DNA of 5,173 nt, taken from contig SKGG01000102.1 in NCBI GenBank assembly GCA_007117565.1, positions 1 through 5,173 on the forward strand, written 5' to 3'. The DNA is from Candidatus Izemoplasma sp. (lineage in GTDB: Bacteria > Bacillota_I > Bacilli_A > Izemoplasmatales > Izemoplasmataceae). The notes beneath the pieces were generated by a model that was not told the DNA's origin, made no database searches, and saw only the letters and a program-made list of their open reading frames with translations. Numbering within the stretch: the first letter of the stretch is position 1; each line of letters begins with the position of its first letter. Shown one piece after another: positions 1 through 4,937 of the stretch. Made by a program: the position numbers and the translations under genes.

Positions 1-18
1 GAGGCTGAGGCTTCGTGA
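1..18 (+). CDS. C-terminal tail of an upstream gene (inferred, partial)
   Basis: Reading from base 1 gives codons for Glu-Ala-Glu-Ala-Ser followed by TGA at 16-18. That stop overlaps the GTG start of the next gene as GTGA, the same 4-base overlap style as the ATGA junctions further along. Another frame stays open for longer across the edge, so the choice rests on the overlap pattern, not on homology. Five residues say nothing about function. If correct, the operon begins upstream of this window. Confidence 0.35.
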   Translation, partial: EAEAS

Positions 19-443
19 AAATCATCACCCTTTGGCACGCTCGTTTGACGTTGAGCATTGTGATGACCTTTTTTGTGATACCCATCACTTTTGCGCTTTC
101 TTATGCGTTTGAACACTTAGTCGTATTTACACCATTGCGCGTACTTTTAGTGGGCAGTGTCGCGATGCTCATCCTTGGACTCATCTTTGGTGCCATTTTG
201 TATGGACGCTACGCAGTGTGGTCTAAACAATTAAAACTGAATTACCGTAAGGAATACGCATGGACCTTTTTAATTACAGGTTTTGGACTGGTAGGTACGT
301 TTTTAATGCTAGATGCATTTCTGCCAGTGACAGACTACTTTTTATTCATTATCATCCCTTTAGTCATCATTTTTTACTACGGACTTTATCAAATGGGTAA
401 AACCATTTATAAGGTGCCGTTGTTTATGAGGAATGACGCATGA
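15..443 (+). CDS. Four-helix membrane protein of unknown function
   Basis: I do not recognise this 142-residue protein. It has four hydrophobic segments at about residues 11-30, 41-63, 82-99 and 107-127. The loop at 64-81 is basic (R65, K71, K74, R78, K79) and both ends carry basic residues, so by the positive-inside rule both termini and the middle loop face the cytoplasm. There is no signal-peptide cleavage site, no cysteine and no conserved catalytic motif. The start is GTG with GAGG at 7-10, a short four-base spacing; GTGAAA starts recur in this window, which supports it. An internal ATG at 63 would remove most of the first helix. The stop overlaps the next ATG as ATGA, so it is probably co-translated with the tcdA-like gene. 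A transport accessory or a small structural membrane protein are both possible, and nothing decides between them. Confidence 0.8.
   Translation: MKIITLWHARLTLSIVMTFFVIPITFALSYAFEHLVVFTPLRVLLVGSVAMLILGLIFGAILYGRYAVWSKQLKLNYRKEYAWTFLITGFGLVGTFLMLDAFLPVTDYFLFIIIPLVIIFYYGLYQMGKTIYKVPLFMRNDA
428..432 (+). promoter_or_regulatory. Ribosome binding site for the tcdA-like gene
   Basis: GAGGA lies seven bases before the ATG at 440, inside the last codons of the preceding gene. It supports the start that overlaps the previous stop. Confidence 0.6.
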
Positions 444-1135
444 GTTTTAGACGTTTATTGCCTTTAGTTGACCTTGAAGGCATGCAAAAAATAGAACAAG
501 CTCACATTCTTGTCATCGGGTGTGGCGGTGTGGGATCTTACGTCATAGAAGCGCTGATTCGCTCTGGCGTTGGTACGCTGACGCTGGTCGATCCCGATGT
601 GGTGGATGCGTGCAATTTAAACCGTCAGCTGATGGCGTTTGAAGAGACGATTGGGGAACCGAAAGTCACCTGGTTGGCAGAACACGCCAAAAAGATCAAT
701 CCTAACATCAAGGTTAAAACCCATCAAGTTCGCTACGAAGAGACCACCAAAGAAAGGCTCTTAAGTGAACCGTATCATTTTATTGTGGATGCGATCGATC
801 AAGTTCGCCAAAAACAAGATTTGATTGAAGAAGCCTTGAAAAGAGACATTCCTTTTATCAGTGTGCTTGGTCAAGGCAATCGCTTAAGTGCACAAGGTAT
901 TAAGATTTGTCGATTAGATCAAACGTATCAAGATCCGATTGCACGTAAGCTTAGACATCATTTCCGGCATCATCCGAAACGTAAAGCCATTCGTGTCATA
1001 TTTAATGAACAAGCACATGAAGTTGAAACGGCGGGACGAGGCTGTGTCGCCTCCAGTATTTTTGCGCCTGCAAGCGCAGGCCTGATGGCTGCAAGCGTGG
1101 CCATCCAACATATCATAGGACGTGATATTACATGA
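440..1135 (+). CDS. tcdA: tRNA threonylcarbamoyladenosine dehydratase (TcdA/YrvM, E1-like ThiF fold)
   Basis: TcdA enzymes use ATP to cyclise the t6A37 modification of ANN-decoding tRNAs to ct6A in the cytoplasm. This 231-residue protein has the E1/ThiF Rossmann start GCGGVGS at 27-33, an acidic nucleotide-site turn with D51 and D53, the N59-x-N61-R62-Q63 motif, K75, and VDAID at 116-120. The segment QDPIARKLR at 164-172 matches the TcdA/YrvM signature that separates this branch from ThiF, MoeB and HesA. C202 sits where E. coli TcdA has its near-C-terminal cysteine. No CxxC zinc pairs of the MoeB/ThiF type are seen. The protein is shorter than E. coli TcdA (268) or B. subtilis YrvM (about 254), and the deficit lies mainly around residues 190-200, where YrvM has a longer loop. 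It overlaps both neighbours by ATGA. The family is clear; the exact tRNA product is inferred from it. Confidence 0.9.
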   Translation: MSFRRLLPLVDLEGMQKIEQAHILVIGCGGVGSYVIEALIRSGVGTLTLVDPDVVDACNLNRQLMAFEETIGEPKVTWLAEHAKKINPNIKVKTHQVRYEETTKERLLSEPYHFIVDAIDQVRQKQDLIEEALKRDIPFISVLGQGNRLSAQGIKICRLDQTYQDPIARKLRHHFRHHPKRKAIRVIFNEQAHEVETAGRGCVASSIFAPASAGLMAASVAIQHIIGRDIT

Positions 1136-1629
1136 AAAAAGTAATCTTTGCAGGTGGATGTTTTTGGGGTGTTGAAGCCTACTTTAAACTTGTTGAAGGT
1201 GTGAAAGAAACGTCTGTAGGGTACGCAGATGGACCTTTTCCGACGCCTTCTTATGAACAGGTATGTGCTGCAAGCGGGCATGTTGAAGCAGTTGAAGTGA
1301 CGTATGATGAACGTGAACTTCCATTTACGGTGCTTTTAGAACATTACTTTAACATTGTTGATCCGACCGCTGTCAATCGACAAGGACCCGACATCGGTCG
1401 TCAGTACCGAAGTGGCTTTTATAATTTAAGCTCTGATGAAGTCACAGATCTTAAAGCATTTATCGCGCATAAACAATTAGATTACCTTAAACCCATTGTC
1501 ATCGAAATCAAAGATGGTGTCCGCTATGACTTGGCTGAACCTTATCATCAAGATTATCTAGCTAAAAACCCTGGTGGGTATTGTCATGTCAATTTAGGCA
1601 CTGTCAAGAATGTGAGTCACAAGCGATGA
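1132..1629 (+). CDS. msrA: Peptide methionine-S-sulfoxide reductase MsrA
   Basis: MsrA reduces the S epimer of methionine sulfoxide, free or in proteins, in the cytoplasm, using thioredoxin as final electron donor. The 165-residue protein starts almost directly with the family motif GGCFWG (8-13), where C10 is the catalytic cysteine and F11/W12 form the methyl-binding pocket. E52 in GHVEAV, and D87 and Y92 in GPDIGRQYRS, match the other active-site residues. EPYHQDYL (136-143) and GGYC (148-151) are also typical. C151 aligns with the E. coli resolving C198, and C45 with C86. The second C-terminal recycling cysteine of the E. coli enzyme is absent because the tail ends soon after. No MsrB domain is fused or adjacent. 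The ATG overlaps the upstream stop as ATGA, with only a weak AGGA at 1117-1120, so expression probably relies on coupling. Confidence 0.97.
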   Translation: MKKVIFAGGCFWGVEAYFKLVEGVKETSVGYADGPFPTPSYEQVCAASGHVEAVEVTYDERELPFTVLLEHYFNIVDPTAVNRQGPDIGRQYRSGFYNLSSDEVTDLKAFIAHKQLDYLKPIVIEIKDGVRYDLAEPYHQDYLAKNPGGYCHVNLGTVKNVSHKR

Positions 1630-2105
1630 AACGCCAATCGTATTTATCGTGGGATGACTATTTTATGGGCGTCGCCTTACTTTCCGCACAACGCTCTAAA
1701 GACCCAAACACACAAGTAGGGGCGTGTTTAGTGAATGAGGCTAAACGCATCGTAGGCATTGGCTACAATGGATTACCTACAGGGCTTGATGACGATCTTT
1801 ACCCATGGGAAAATGAAGGCTATTTTTTAAACACCAAATACCCCTATGTAGTCCATGCGGAACCAAATGCGATATTAAACAGTACCACCTCTTTACGAGG
1901 CGCGACGCTTTATGTCACGTTGTTTCCGTGTCATGAATGTTCTAAACTGATCATTCAAAGTGGCGTTAAAGAGATTGTGTATATTGAAGATAAGTATCAA
2001 GAACAAGCATCGTTCGTGGCCTCTAAACGGATGTTACAAGATGCGAATGTCACCTTAAGAAAGCTCCCACCATTGCGTGTGGTGTGTGACCGTGAAACAA
2101 CGTAA
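1626..2105 (+). CDS. Deoxycytidylate (dCMP) deaminase, DCTD/T4-like subfamily
   Basis: This zinc enzyme converts dCMP to dUMP, the substrate of thymidylate synthase. The 159-residue protein carries HAEPNAIL at 77-84 (H77 zinc ligand, E79 proton shuttle) and PCHEC at 101-105 (C102 and C105 zinc ligands). SAQRSKDPNTQVGA (20-33), GIGYNGLPTG (44-53) and the later SKLIIQSGVKEI stretch are strikingly like human DCTD. The GYNG segment is linked in this family to allosteric dCTP/dTTP control, so feedback regulation is likely but inferred. I chose ATG 1626 because it overlaps the msrA stop as ATGA and starts where homologues start. An upstream in-frame ATG at 1581 would add 15 non-homologous residues read out of frame through msrA. 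No strong ribosome binding site is present, which fits reinitiation. ComEB of Bacillus belongs to the same superfamily. Confidence 0.94.
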   Translation: MKRQSYLSWDDYFMGVALLSAQRSKDPNTQVGACLVNEAKRIVGIGYNGLPTGLDDDLYPWENEGYFLNTKYPYVVHAEPNAILNSTTSLRGATLYVTLFPCHECSKLIIQSGVKEIVYIEDKYQEQASFVASKRMLQDANVTLRKLPPLRVVCDRETT

Positions 2106-3090
2106 GTGGCTTTTTGTAGGGGCTGTTTGGTTAGGACTTATCTATCTTTTTACAATGTTTATTTTGGTGCATCGCATCGACTACCGCCTCAGTGCGCCTG
2201 GTAACATAGAACCCATCGATTCGTTTATCCAATTTGATGTGGATACCGAGGAAGTCCCACGCTATTTTGCGGTGTATGTCATGTCCATCGATCGTCCCAC
2301 GATATTTCAATTTATACTGGCGCAGTTTATGCCTTATGTACGTGTTGAACCATTGCCTGAAAGCGCCCGTGGCATTTCCACCCCCGATCAATTCAGAAGT
2401 GGTCAAATTGCTCGTAACACCGCCATTGATGCGTCCATCATTACCGTGTTTGAGTCGTTAGGGCTACCGATCACCTATGAAGAGCATTATTTAGTGTCAT
2501 TGATTTTTAATTTTATATCAGAACCTCGCTTAAACATTGGTGACCGAATATTAACGGTCAATGGTGTTGAGGATATTTTTGAAGGCATCGCTTTAACCGA
2601 GTGTGGTGAAGAAGCTGTGTTTGAAGTCTTAACACATGAAGGTGAACAAAGAACTTACGCAATCGTGAGACAAGCGGAAGAAGATTGTCGTTTTGGTTTA
2701 GTCATTAGTCGCTATTATGACATCACATCTCTTGGGCTCACCTTTCAGGTGCGAGAAAACTTAGTCGGCGGACCCAGCAGTGGGCTTATGCAGACGCTTT
2801 ACGTGTATGACCTACTAAGTGAACAAGGACTTAGTAGGGACCTGATTGTGGCTGGCACAGGCACCATCTTAATCGATGGTCGTGTGGGCAGCGTAGGTGG
2901 GATAGAACAAAAAATCTACACCGCTTATTTAGACCAAGTTGATGTATTCTTTGTGCCACAAGGGACCAATTACGAACAAGCTCGGGCCGTGTACGATCGG
3001 TTGGAGAATCCTTCGTTTGAGTTAGTGCCTGTGGAAACTTTCCAAGAGGCGTTAGATGCTTTGAGAGCACGGGCAGGGGTGGACTCATGA
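2092..3090 (+). CDS. ylbL: Membrane-anchored PDZ-Lon serine protease, YlbL/SepM family
   Basis: Relatives are extracytoplasmic serine proteases; SepM trims a streptococcal competence peptide and YlbL is a Bacillus membrane protease. The 332-residue protein has one N-terminal membrane segment (about 7-26) after a basic MKQRK start, then a family-typical extracytoplasmic region. A PDZ domain covers about 130-205 (NIGDRILTVNGVED, 148-161) and a Lon-type proteolytic domain about 210-325. The Ser-Lys dyad is visible: S229 in GGPSSGLM and K274 in VGGIEQK, with AGTGTILIDGRVG between them. C171 and C199 are its only cysteines. I chose GTG 2092 because it gives the usual short cytoplasmic tail and matches other GTGAAA starts here; GTG 2077 and 2086 are alternatives, and none has a strong ribosome binding site. 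It overlaps the deaminase gene by 14 bases and ends in ATGA with the next gene. The physiological substrate is unknown. Confidence 0.92.
   Translation: MKQRKWLFVGAVWLGLIYLFTMFILVHRIDYRLSAPGNIEPIDSFIQFDVDTEEVPRYFAVYVMSIDRPTIFQFILAQFMPYVRVEPLPESARGISTPDQFRSGQIARNTAIDASIITVFESLGLPITYEEHYLVSLIFNFISEPRLNIGDRILTVNGVEDIFEGIALTECGEEAVFEVLTHEGEQRTYAIVRQAEEDCRFGLVISRYYDITSLGLTFQVRENLVGGPSSGLMQTLYVYDLLSEQGLSRDLIVAGTGTILIDGRVGSVGGIEQKIYTAYLDQVDVFFVPQGTNYEQARAVYDRLENPSFELVPVETFQEALDALRARAGVDS
2811..2838. repeat. 10-bp perfect inverted repeat within the protease gene
   Basis: CCTACTAAGT (2811-2820) and ACTTAGTAGG (2829-2838) are exact reverse complements separated by eight bases. In mRNA this would be a 10-bp stem with an 8-nt loop. 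It covers codons for about residues 240-249, between the catalytic serine and lysine. No T-run follows, so it is not an intrinsic terminator. Its function is unknown. Confidence 0.75.
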
Positions 3091-3371
3091 TGCTATGGCT
3101 TAAACGTGTTCAGCGTGTCTTGATCGGTTTGTTGTTTTTTTTACCTTGGTACGCGCTCTTCATCAACTTAATCTTGATTGACATTCGACGCGTCGAAGTG
3201 TATGGGTATGGACTGCTTTTAGGATTAGTGTTACAGCTGATCCTCACCTATCATTTGATCGTTAACAAACCAACGAAAGCGAGAACTATGAAACTTGCGC
3301 TTGGGGCCCTTCTTGGTCTGATTGTCTTGGGCAGTTTTTTAGTTCATTATCTACCGCTTAGATTGCTATAA
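3087..3371 (+). CDS. Small three-helix membrane protein of unknown function
   Basis: I do not recognise this 94-residue protein. It has hydrophobic segments at about 11-31, 38-59 and 69-88. Basic residues at the N-terminus (K6, R7, R10) and in the loop at 60-69 (K61, K64, R66, K69) suggest an inside N-terminus and an outside C-terminus. It has no cysteine and no known motif. The first ATG overlaps the protease stop as ATGA; a second ATG at 3090 would shorten it by one residue. AGGGGTGG at 3075-3082 is a usable ribosome binding site. It sits between a membrane protease and lspA, so it could be a partner of either, but only position suggests this. It has its own stop and a 12-base gap before lspA, so it is a complete gene and not a fragment. 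Confidence 0.75.
   Translation: MMLWLKRVQRVLIGLLFFLPWYALFINLILIDIRRVEVYGYGLLLGLVLQLILTYHLIVNKPTKARTMKLALGALLGLIVLGSFLVHYLPLRLL
3178..3206 (+). promoter_or_regulatory. Possible internal promoter ahead of lspA (weak)
   Basis: A perfect -35 hexamer TTGACA (3178-3183) is followed after 17 bases by TATGGG (3201-3206), which matches only three of six -10 positions. Transcription would start near 3213, about 170 bases before lspA. The spacer is mostly the palindrome at 3184-3197. The sequence is coding, so this may be coincidence. Confidence 0.2.
3184..3197. repeat. 14-bp perfect palindrome
   Basis: TTCGACGCGTCGAA equals its own reverse complement. It encodes parts of residues 33-37 of the small membrane protein and lies directly after a consensus TTGACA. 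About 0.3 such palindromes would be expected by chance in a window of this size, so significance is modest. Confidence 0.6.
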
Positions 3372-3376
3372 AGGAG
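3370..3376 (+). promoter_or_regulatory. Ribosome binding site for lspA
   Basis: AAAGGAG lies seven bases before the GTG at 3384 and fixes that GTG as the start. It is one of the stronger sites in the operon, and the one gene with a real gap before it. Confidence 0.8.
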
Positions 3377-3383
3377 CATTTTC

Positions 3384-3866
3384 GTGAAAACTCATACCGT
3401 TTCATTCCTGATTGTGATGGGCCTGATTGCGCTTGATCAATGGACCAAATGGTTGGCTCAAGCCACCTTGCAAGGGCGAGAAGCCATCGAACTTATCCCC
3501 TCTTTTTTATACTTGCGCTATCATATTAACCCTGGTGCCGCTTGGGGGTTACTTGAAGGACAGTTTTACTTTTTTGTGCTCATCACGTTTGCGGCGCTCG
3601 CCGTATTTACTTACTGGGCGAAAGATAATGCGTTTAAAACCAAACCATTTTATTCCCTCGCATTGGTGTTACTGATAAGTGGAACCATTGGTAATTTTAT
3701 CGACCGAGTCCGCTTTCGTTATGTCATTGATTTTATTGATGTCTATATTTTCACCTACGATTTCCCGATATTTAATGTCGCGGACATGGCGTTAACCATC
3801 GGGGTGGCGCTTTTTGCGATTGATTTAGTGTTTTTTGATAAACGGAGGGTTACCGATGGTGCTTGA
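3384..3866 (+). CDS. lspA: Lipoprotein signal peptidase (signal peptidase II)
   Basis: LspA is an aspartyl protease of the cytoplasmic membrane that removes signal peptides from diacylglyceryl-modified prolipoproteins. The 160-residue protein has four predicted helices (about 5-24, 60-80, 89-107, 131-152) and all the family boxes: DQWTKW (18-23), NPGAAWG (49-55), GNFIDR (103-108), VIDFID (114-119) and FNVAD (130-134). By alignment with the Pseudomonas enzyme, the catalytic aspartates are D116 and D134. D18, N49, N104, D107 and N131 are also conserved. The length is normal for the family. The GTG start has a strong AAAGGAG. The end overlaps the rluD start by 11 bases, matching the lspA-ylyB order in Bacillus. 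An active LspA implies that the organism makes lipoproteins and should also encode Lgt. The assignment is secure. Confidence 0.98.
   Translation: MKTHTVSFLIVMGLIALDQWTKWLAQATLQGREAIELIPSFLYLRYHINPGAAWGLLEGQFYFFVLITFAALAVFTYWAKDNAFKTKPFYSLALVLLISGTIGNFIDRVRFRYVIDFIDVYIFTYDFPIFNVADMALTIGVALFAIDLVFFDKRRVTDGA
3844..3849 (+). promoter_or_regulatory. Ribosome binding site that decides the rluD start
   Basis: GGAGGG lies inside the end of lspA, about seven bases before ATG 3856. It argues against an upstream in-frame TTG at 3835, which would place this site inside the coding region and add seven non-conserved residues. Confidence 0.8.
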
Positions 3867-4761
3867 AATTAAAATTACCGCAGAAGAAGCCTTAGAGCGA
3901 CTCGACAAAACGTTGATGCATCGTTTTGAGGAAACCAGAACGACGATTCAACGATGGATTGAAGAAGGGTATGTTCGTGTCAATGGGACGGTTCAAACAA
4001 AAGCCTCTTATAAAGTTAAAGTGGATGATGCGATTGAACTCTCGGTGCCTGAGGCGAAACCATTAACCTTAACGCCCGCCGACATTCCCCTGGATTGTGT
4101 CTTTGAAGATGAGCATCTCCTCATCATTAACAAACCGGCAGGACTCATTGTTCATCCCACCCCGACCACAAAAGAAAACACGCTCGTACACGCACTTTTG
4201 GCGTTGCCCATCGATTGGGGCGTCTTTGGGGAAACCTTAAGACCAGGCATCGTGCACCGTATTGATAAGGATACCAGTGGCTTACTCGTCGTAGCAAAAA
4301 CGAAACCCGCCCTCCTTGCCCTTCAAGCCATGCTCAAAAAACGCACTTTAAAACGTGAATATGTGGCGCTTGTTGAAGGGGTCATTGCGCATGAAAAAGG
4401 CACCATTGATGCGCCGATTGGGCGCCATCCTAAAAAACGTCAACAAATGTCTGTGGTGGCAGAAGGCAAAGAGGCCGTCACGCATTTCGAAGTACTGGAA
4501 CGTTTGGCTGAGCATACGTTAGTTCGGTGTCAATTAGAATCTGGTCGAACGCACCAAATTCGTGTGCATATGCAATACATTGGACACCCTGTTTACGGCG
4601 ATCCTTTATATGGTTTTCGCAAGCACGTCTTAGATTCTGGCCAAATGCTTCATGCTAAACGTCTCATACTCGAGCATCCCATCACCCATGAGACGGTGAC
4701 TGTAGAAGCCCCACTGCCAGAAGATTTTGAAAACGTTTTAGACGAGTTACGTCAAGCATAA
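3856..4761 (+). CDS. rluD: 23S rRNA pseudouridine synthase, RluD family (YlyB-like)
   Basis: RluA/RluD enzymes isomerise uridine to pseudouridine in RNA; E. coli RluD acts on helix 69 of 23S rRNA (positions 1911, 1915, 1917). The 301-residue protein has an N-terminal S4 RNA-binding domain at about 12-62 (ERLDKTL and RVNG are typical) and a catalytic domain from about 80. HRIDKDTSGLL (134-144) contains the catalytic D137. LIINKPAGLIVHP (89-101), GRTHQIRVH (230-238) and HPVYGDPLYG (244-253) are the other family motifs. The length is close to Bacillus YlyB (about 303). The S4 domain and motifs favour RluD over RluA (no S4 domain), but the exact uridines modified are inferred. It is the last gene of the operon, overlaps lspA by 11 bases and is followed within six bases by a terminator. 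Confidence 0.93.
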   Translation: MVLEIKITAEEALERLDKTLMHRFEETRTTIQRWIEEGYVRVNGTVQTKASYKVKVDDAIELSVPEAKPLTLTPADIPLDCVFEDEHLLIINKPAGLIVHPTPTTKENTLVHALLALPIDWGVFGETLRPGIVHRIDKDTSGLLVVAKTKPALLALQAMLKKRTLKREYVALVEGVIAHEKGTIDAPIGRHPKKRQQMSVVAEGKEAVTHFEVLERLAEHTLVRCQLESGRTHQIRVHMQYIGHPVYGDPLYGFRKHVLDSGQMLHAKRLILEHPITHETVTVEAPLPEDFENVLDELRQA

Positions 4762-4766
4762 ACCTT

Positions 4767-4792
4767 AAAAGAGCTTAGGTAAGCTCTTTTTT
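4767..4792 (+). terminator. Intrinsic terminator ending the operon
   Basis: AAAAGAGCTT (4767-4776) pairs perfectly with AAGCTCTTTT (4781-4790) around the loop AGGT, and a run of six T ends at 4792. The stem starts five bases after the rluD stop. The A-rich left arm gives a weaker T-run on the other strand, but no convergent gene is visible. Confidence 0.92.
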
Positions 4793-4796
4793 ATAA

Positions 4797-4823
4797 TTTG
4801 ACTTTCGATTTTAACCAGTCAAA
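4797..4823. repeat. Inverted repeat TTTGACT-N13-AGTCAAA
   Basis: TTTGACT (4797-4803) and AGTCAAA (4817-4823) are exact reverse complements with a 13-base spacer, just after the terminator. The centre is about 100 bases upstream of the polymerase promoter. It could be a protein-binding site or a minor hairpin; nothing fixes which. Confidence 0.4.
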
Positions 4824-4884
4824 ATGATTGAACACAGGGAAATCGCCTTATGATTAGCTTCAAAAATTTTCATTTTTCTTTCAT

Positions 4885-4913
4885 CGCTTTCGCTTTTTTA
4901 AGCATGCTATAAT
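4885..4913 (+). promoter_or_regulatory. Extended -10 promoter of the Y-family polymerase gene
   Basis: TATAAT at 4908-4913 is a perfect -10 preceded by TGC, making an extended -10 element. The -35 region at the right distance (4885-4890, CGCTTT) is poor, as is common when TGn is present. The T-rich tract upstream may help as an UP-like element. Transcription should start near 4920, giving a leader under 20 bases. The 8-bp palindrome AGCATGCT (4901-4908) overlaps the -10. No GAAC-N4-GTTC LexA box is visible. Confidence 0.75.
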
Positions 4914-4922
4914 GGCAAAAAA

Positions 4923-4932
4923 GAGGAGGTGA
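4923..4932 (+). promoter_or_regulatory. Near-perfect Shine-Dalgarno for the polymerase gene
   Basis: GAGGAGGTGA is complementary over nine bases to the canonical 3' end of 16S rRNA. Its GGAGG core ends eight bases before GTG 4938, which sets the start. It is the strongest ribosome binding site in the window. Confidence 0.88.
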
Positions 4933-4937
4933 AACGG

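Larger units (their letters stand above)
4793..4937. other. AT-rich intergenic regulatory region
   Basis: This 145-base gap separates the operon from the polymerase gene. It is clearly more AT-rich than the coding DNA. It holds an inverted repeat (4797-4823), a pyrimidine-rich stretch at about 4868-4899 with a tandem CGCTTT pair (4885-4896), the polymerase promoter and its Shine-Dalgarno sequence. No tRNA, other RNA gene, riboswitch or convincing small ORF was seen. Confidence 0.7.

Noticed and set aside
1066..1081. GC-rich hairpin GCCTGC-AAGC-GCAGGC at the end of tcdA as a terminator
   Set aside because: It is only six base pairs, inside coding sequence, with no T-run and with co-translated genes downstream.
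914..1281. Minus-strand open frames opposite tcdA and msrA
   Set aside because: They lie opposite genes with unmistakable family motifs, have no start signals and show no recognisable domain.
1581..1625. Upstream in-frame ATG extension of the dCMP deaminase gene
   Set aside because: It adds 15 residues not found in the family and overlaps msrA by 49 bases, while ATG 1626 forms the ATGA overlap seen at other junctions.
2077..2091. GTG 2077 or 2086 as the protease start
   Set aside because: They add a few residues, including a cysteine, with no better ribosome binding site; GTG 2092 gives the usual short basic tail before the membrane helix. This is a preference, not proof.
2131..3088. Open frames in other frames over the protease gene
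   Set aside because: The PDZ-Lon frame has complete catalytic motifs; the others show no motif or ribosome binding site.
3427..3675. Second plus-strand frame inside lspA
   Set aside because: All LspA boxes are in the main frame and the alternative has no family resemblance.
3835..3855. TTG start for the RluD-family gene
   Set aside because: The GGAGGG ribosome binding site at 3844-3849 lies downstream of it and is correctly spaced for ATG 3856.
4798..4828. Promoter starting from TTGACT after the terminator, on either strand
   Set aside because: No acceptable -10 lies at 16-18 bases on the plus or minus strand.
4829..4842. LexA/SOS box candidate around GAACACAGGG
   Set aside because: Only the left half GAAC is present; there is no GTTC at the required spacing.
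4824..4853. Nine-codon open frame in the intergenic region
   Set aside because: It has no ribosome binding site and no upstream promoter, and it lies before the polymerase promoter.
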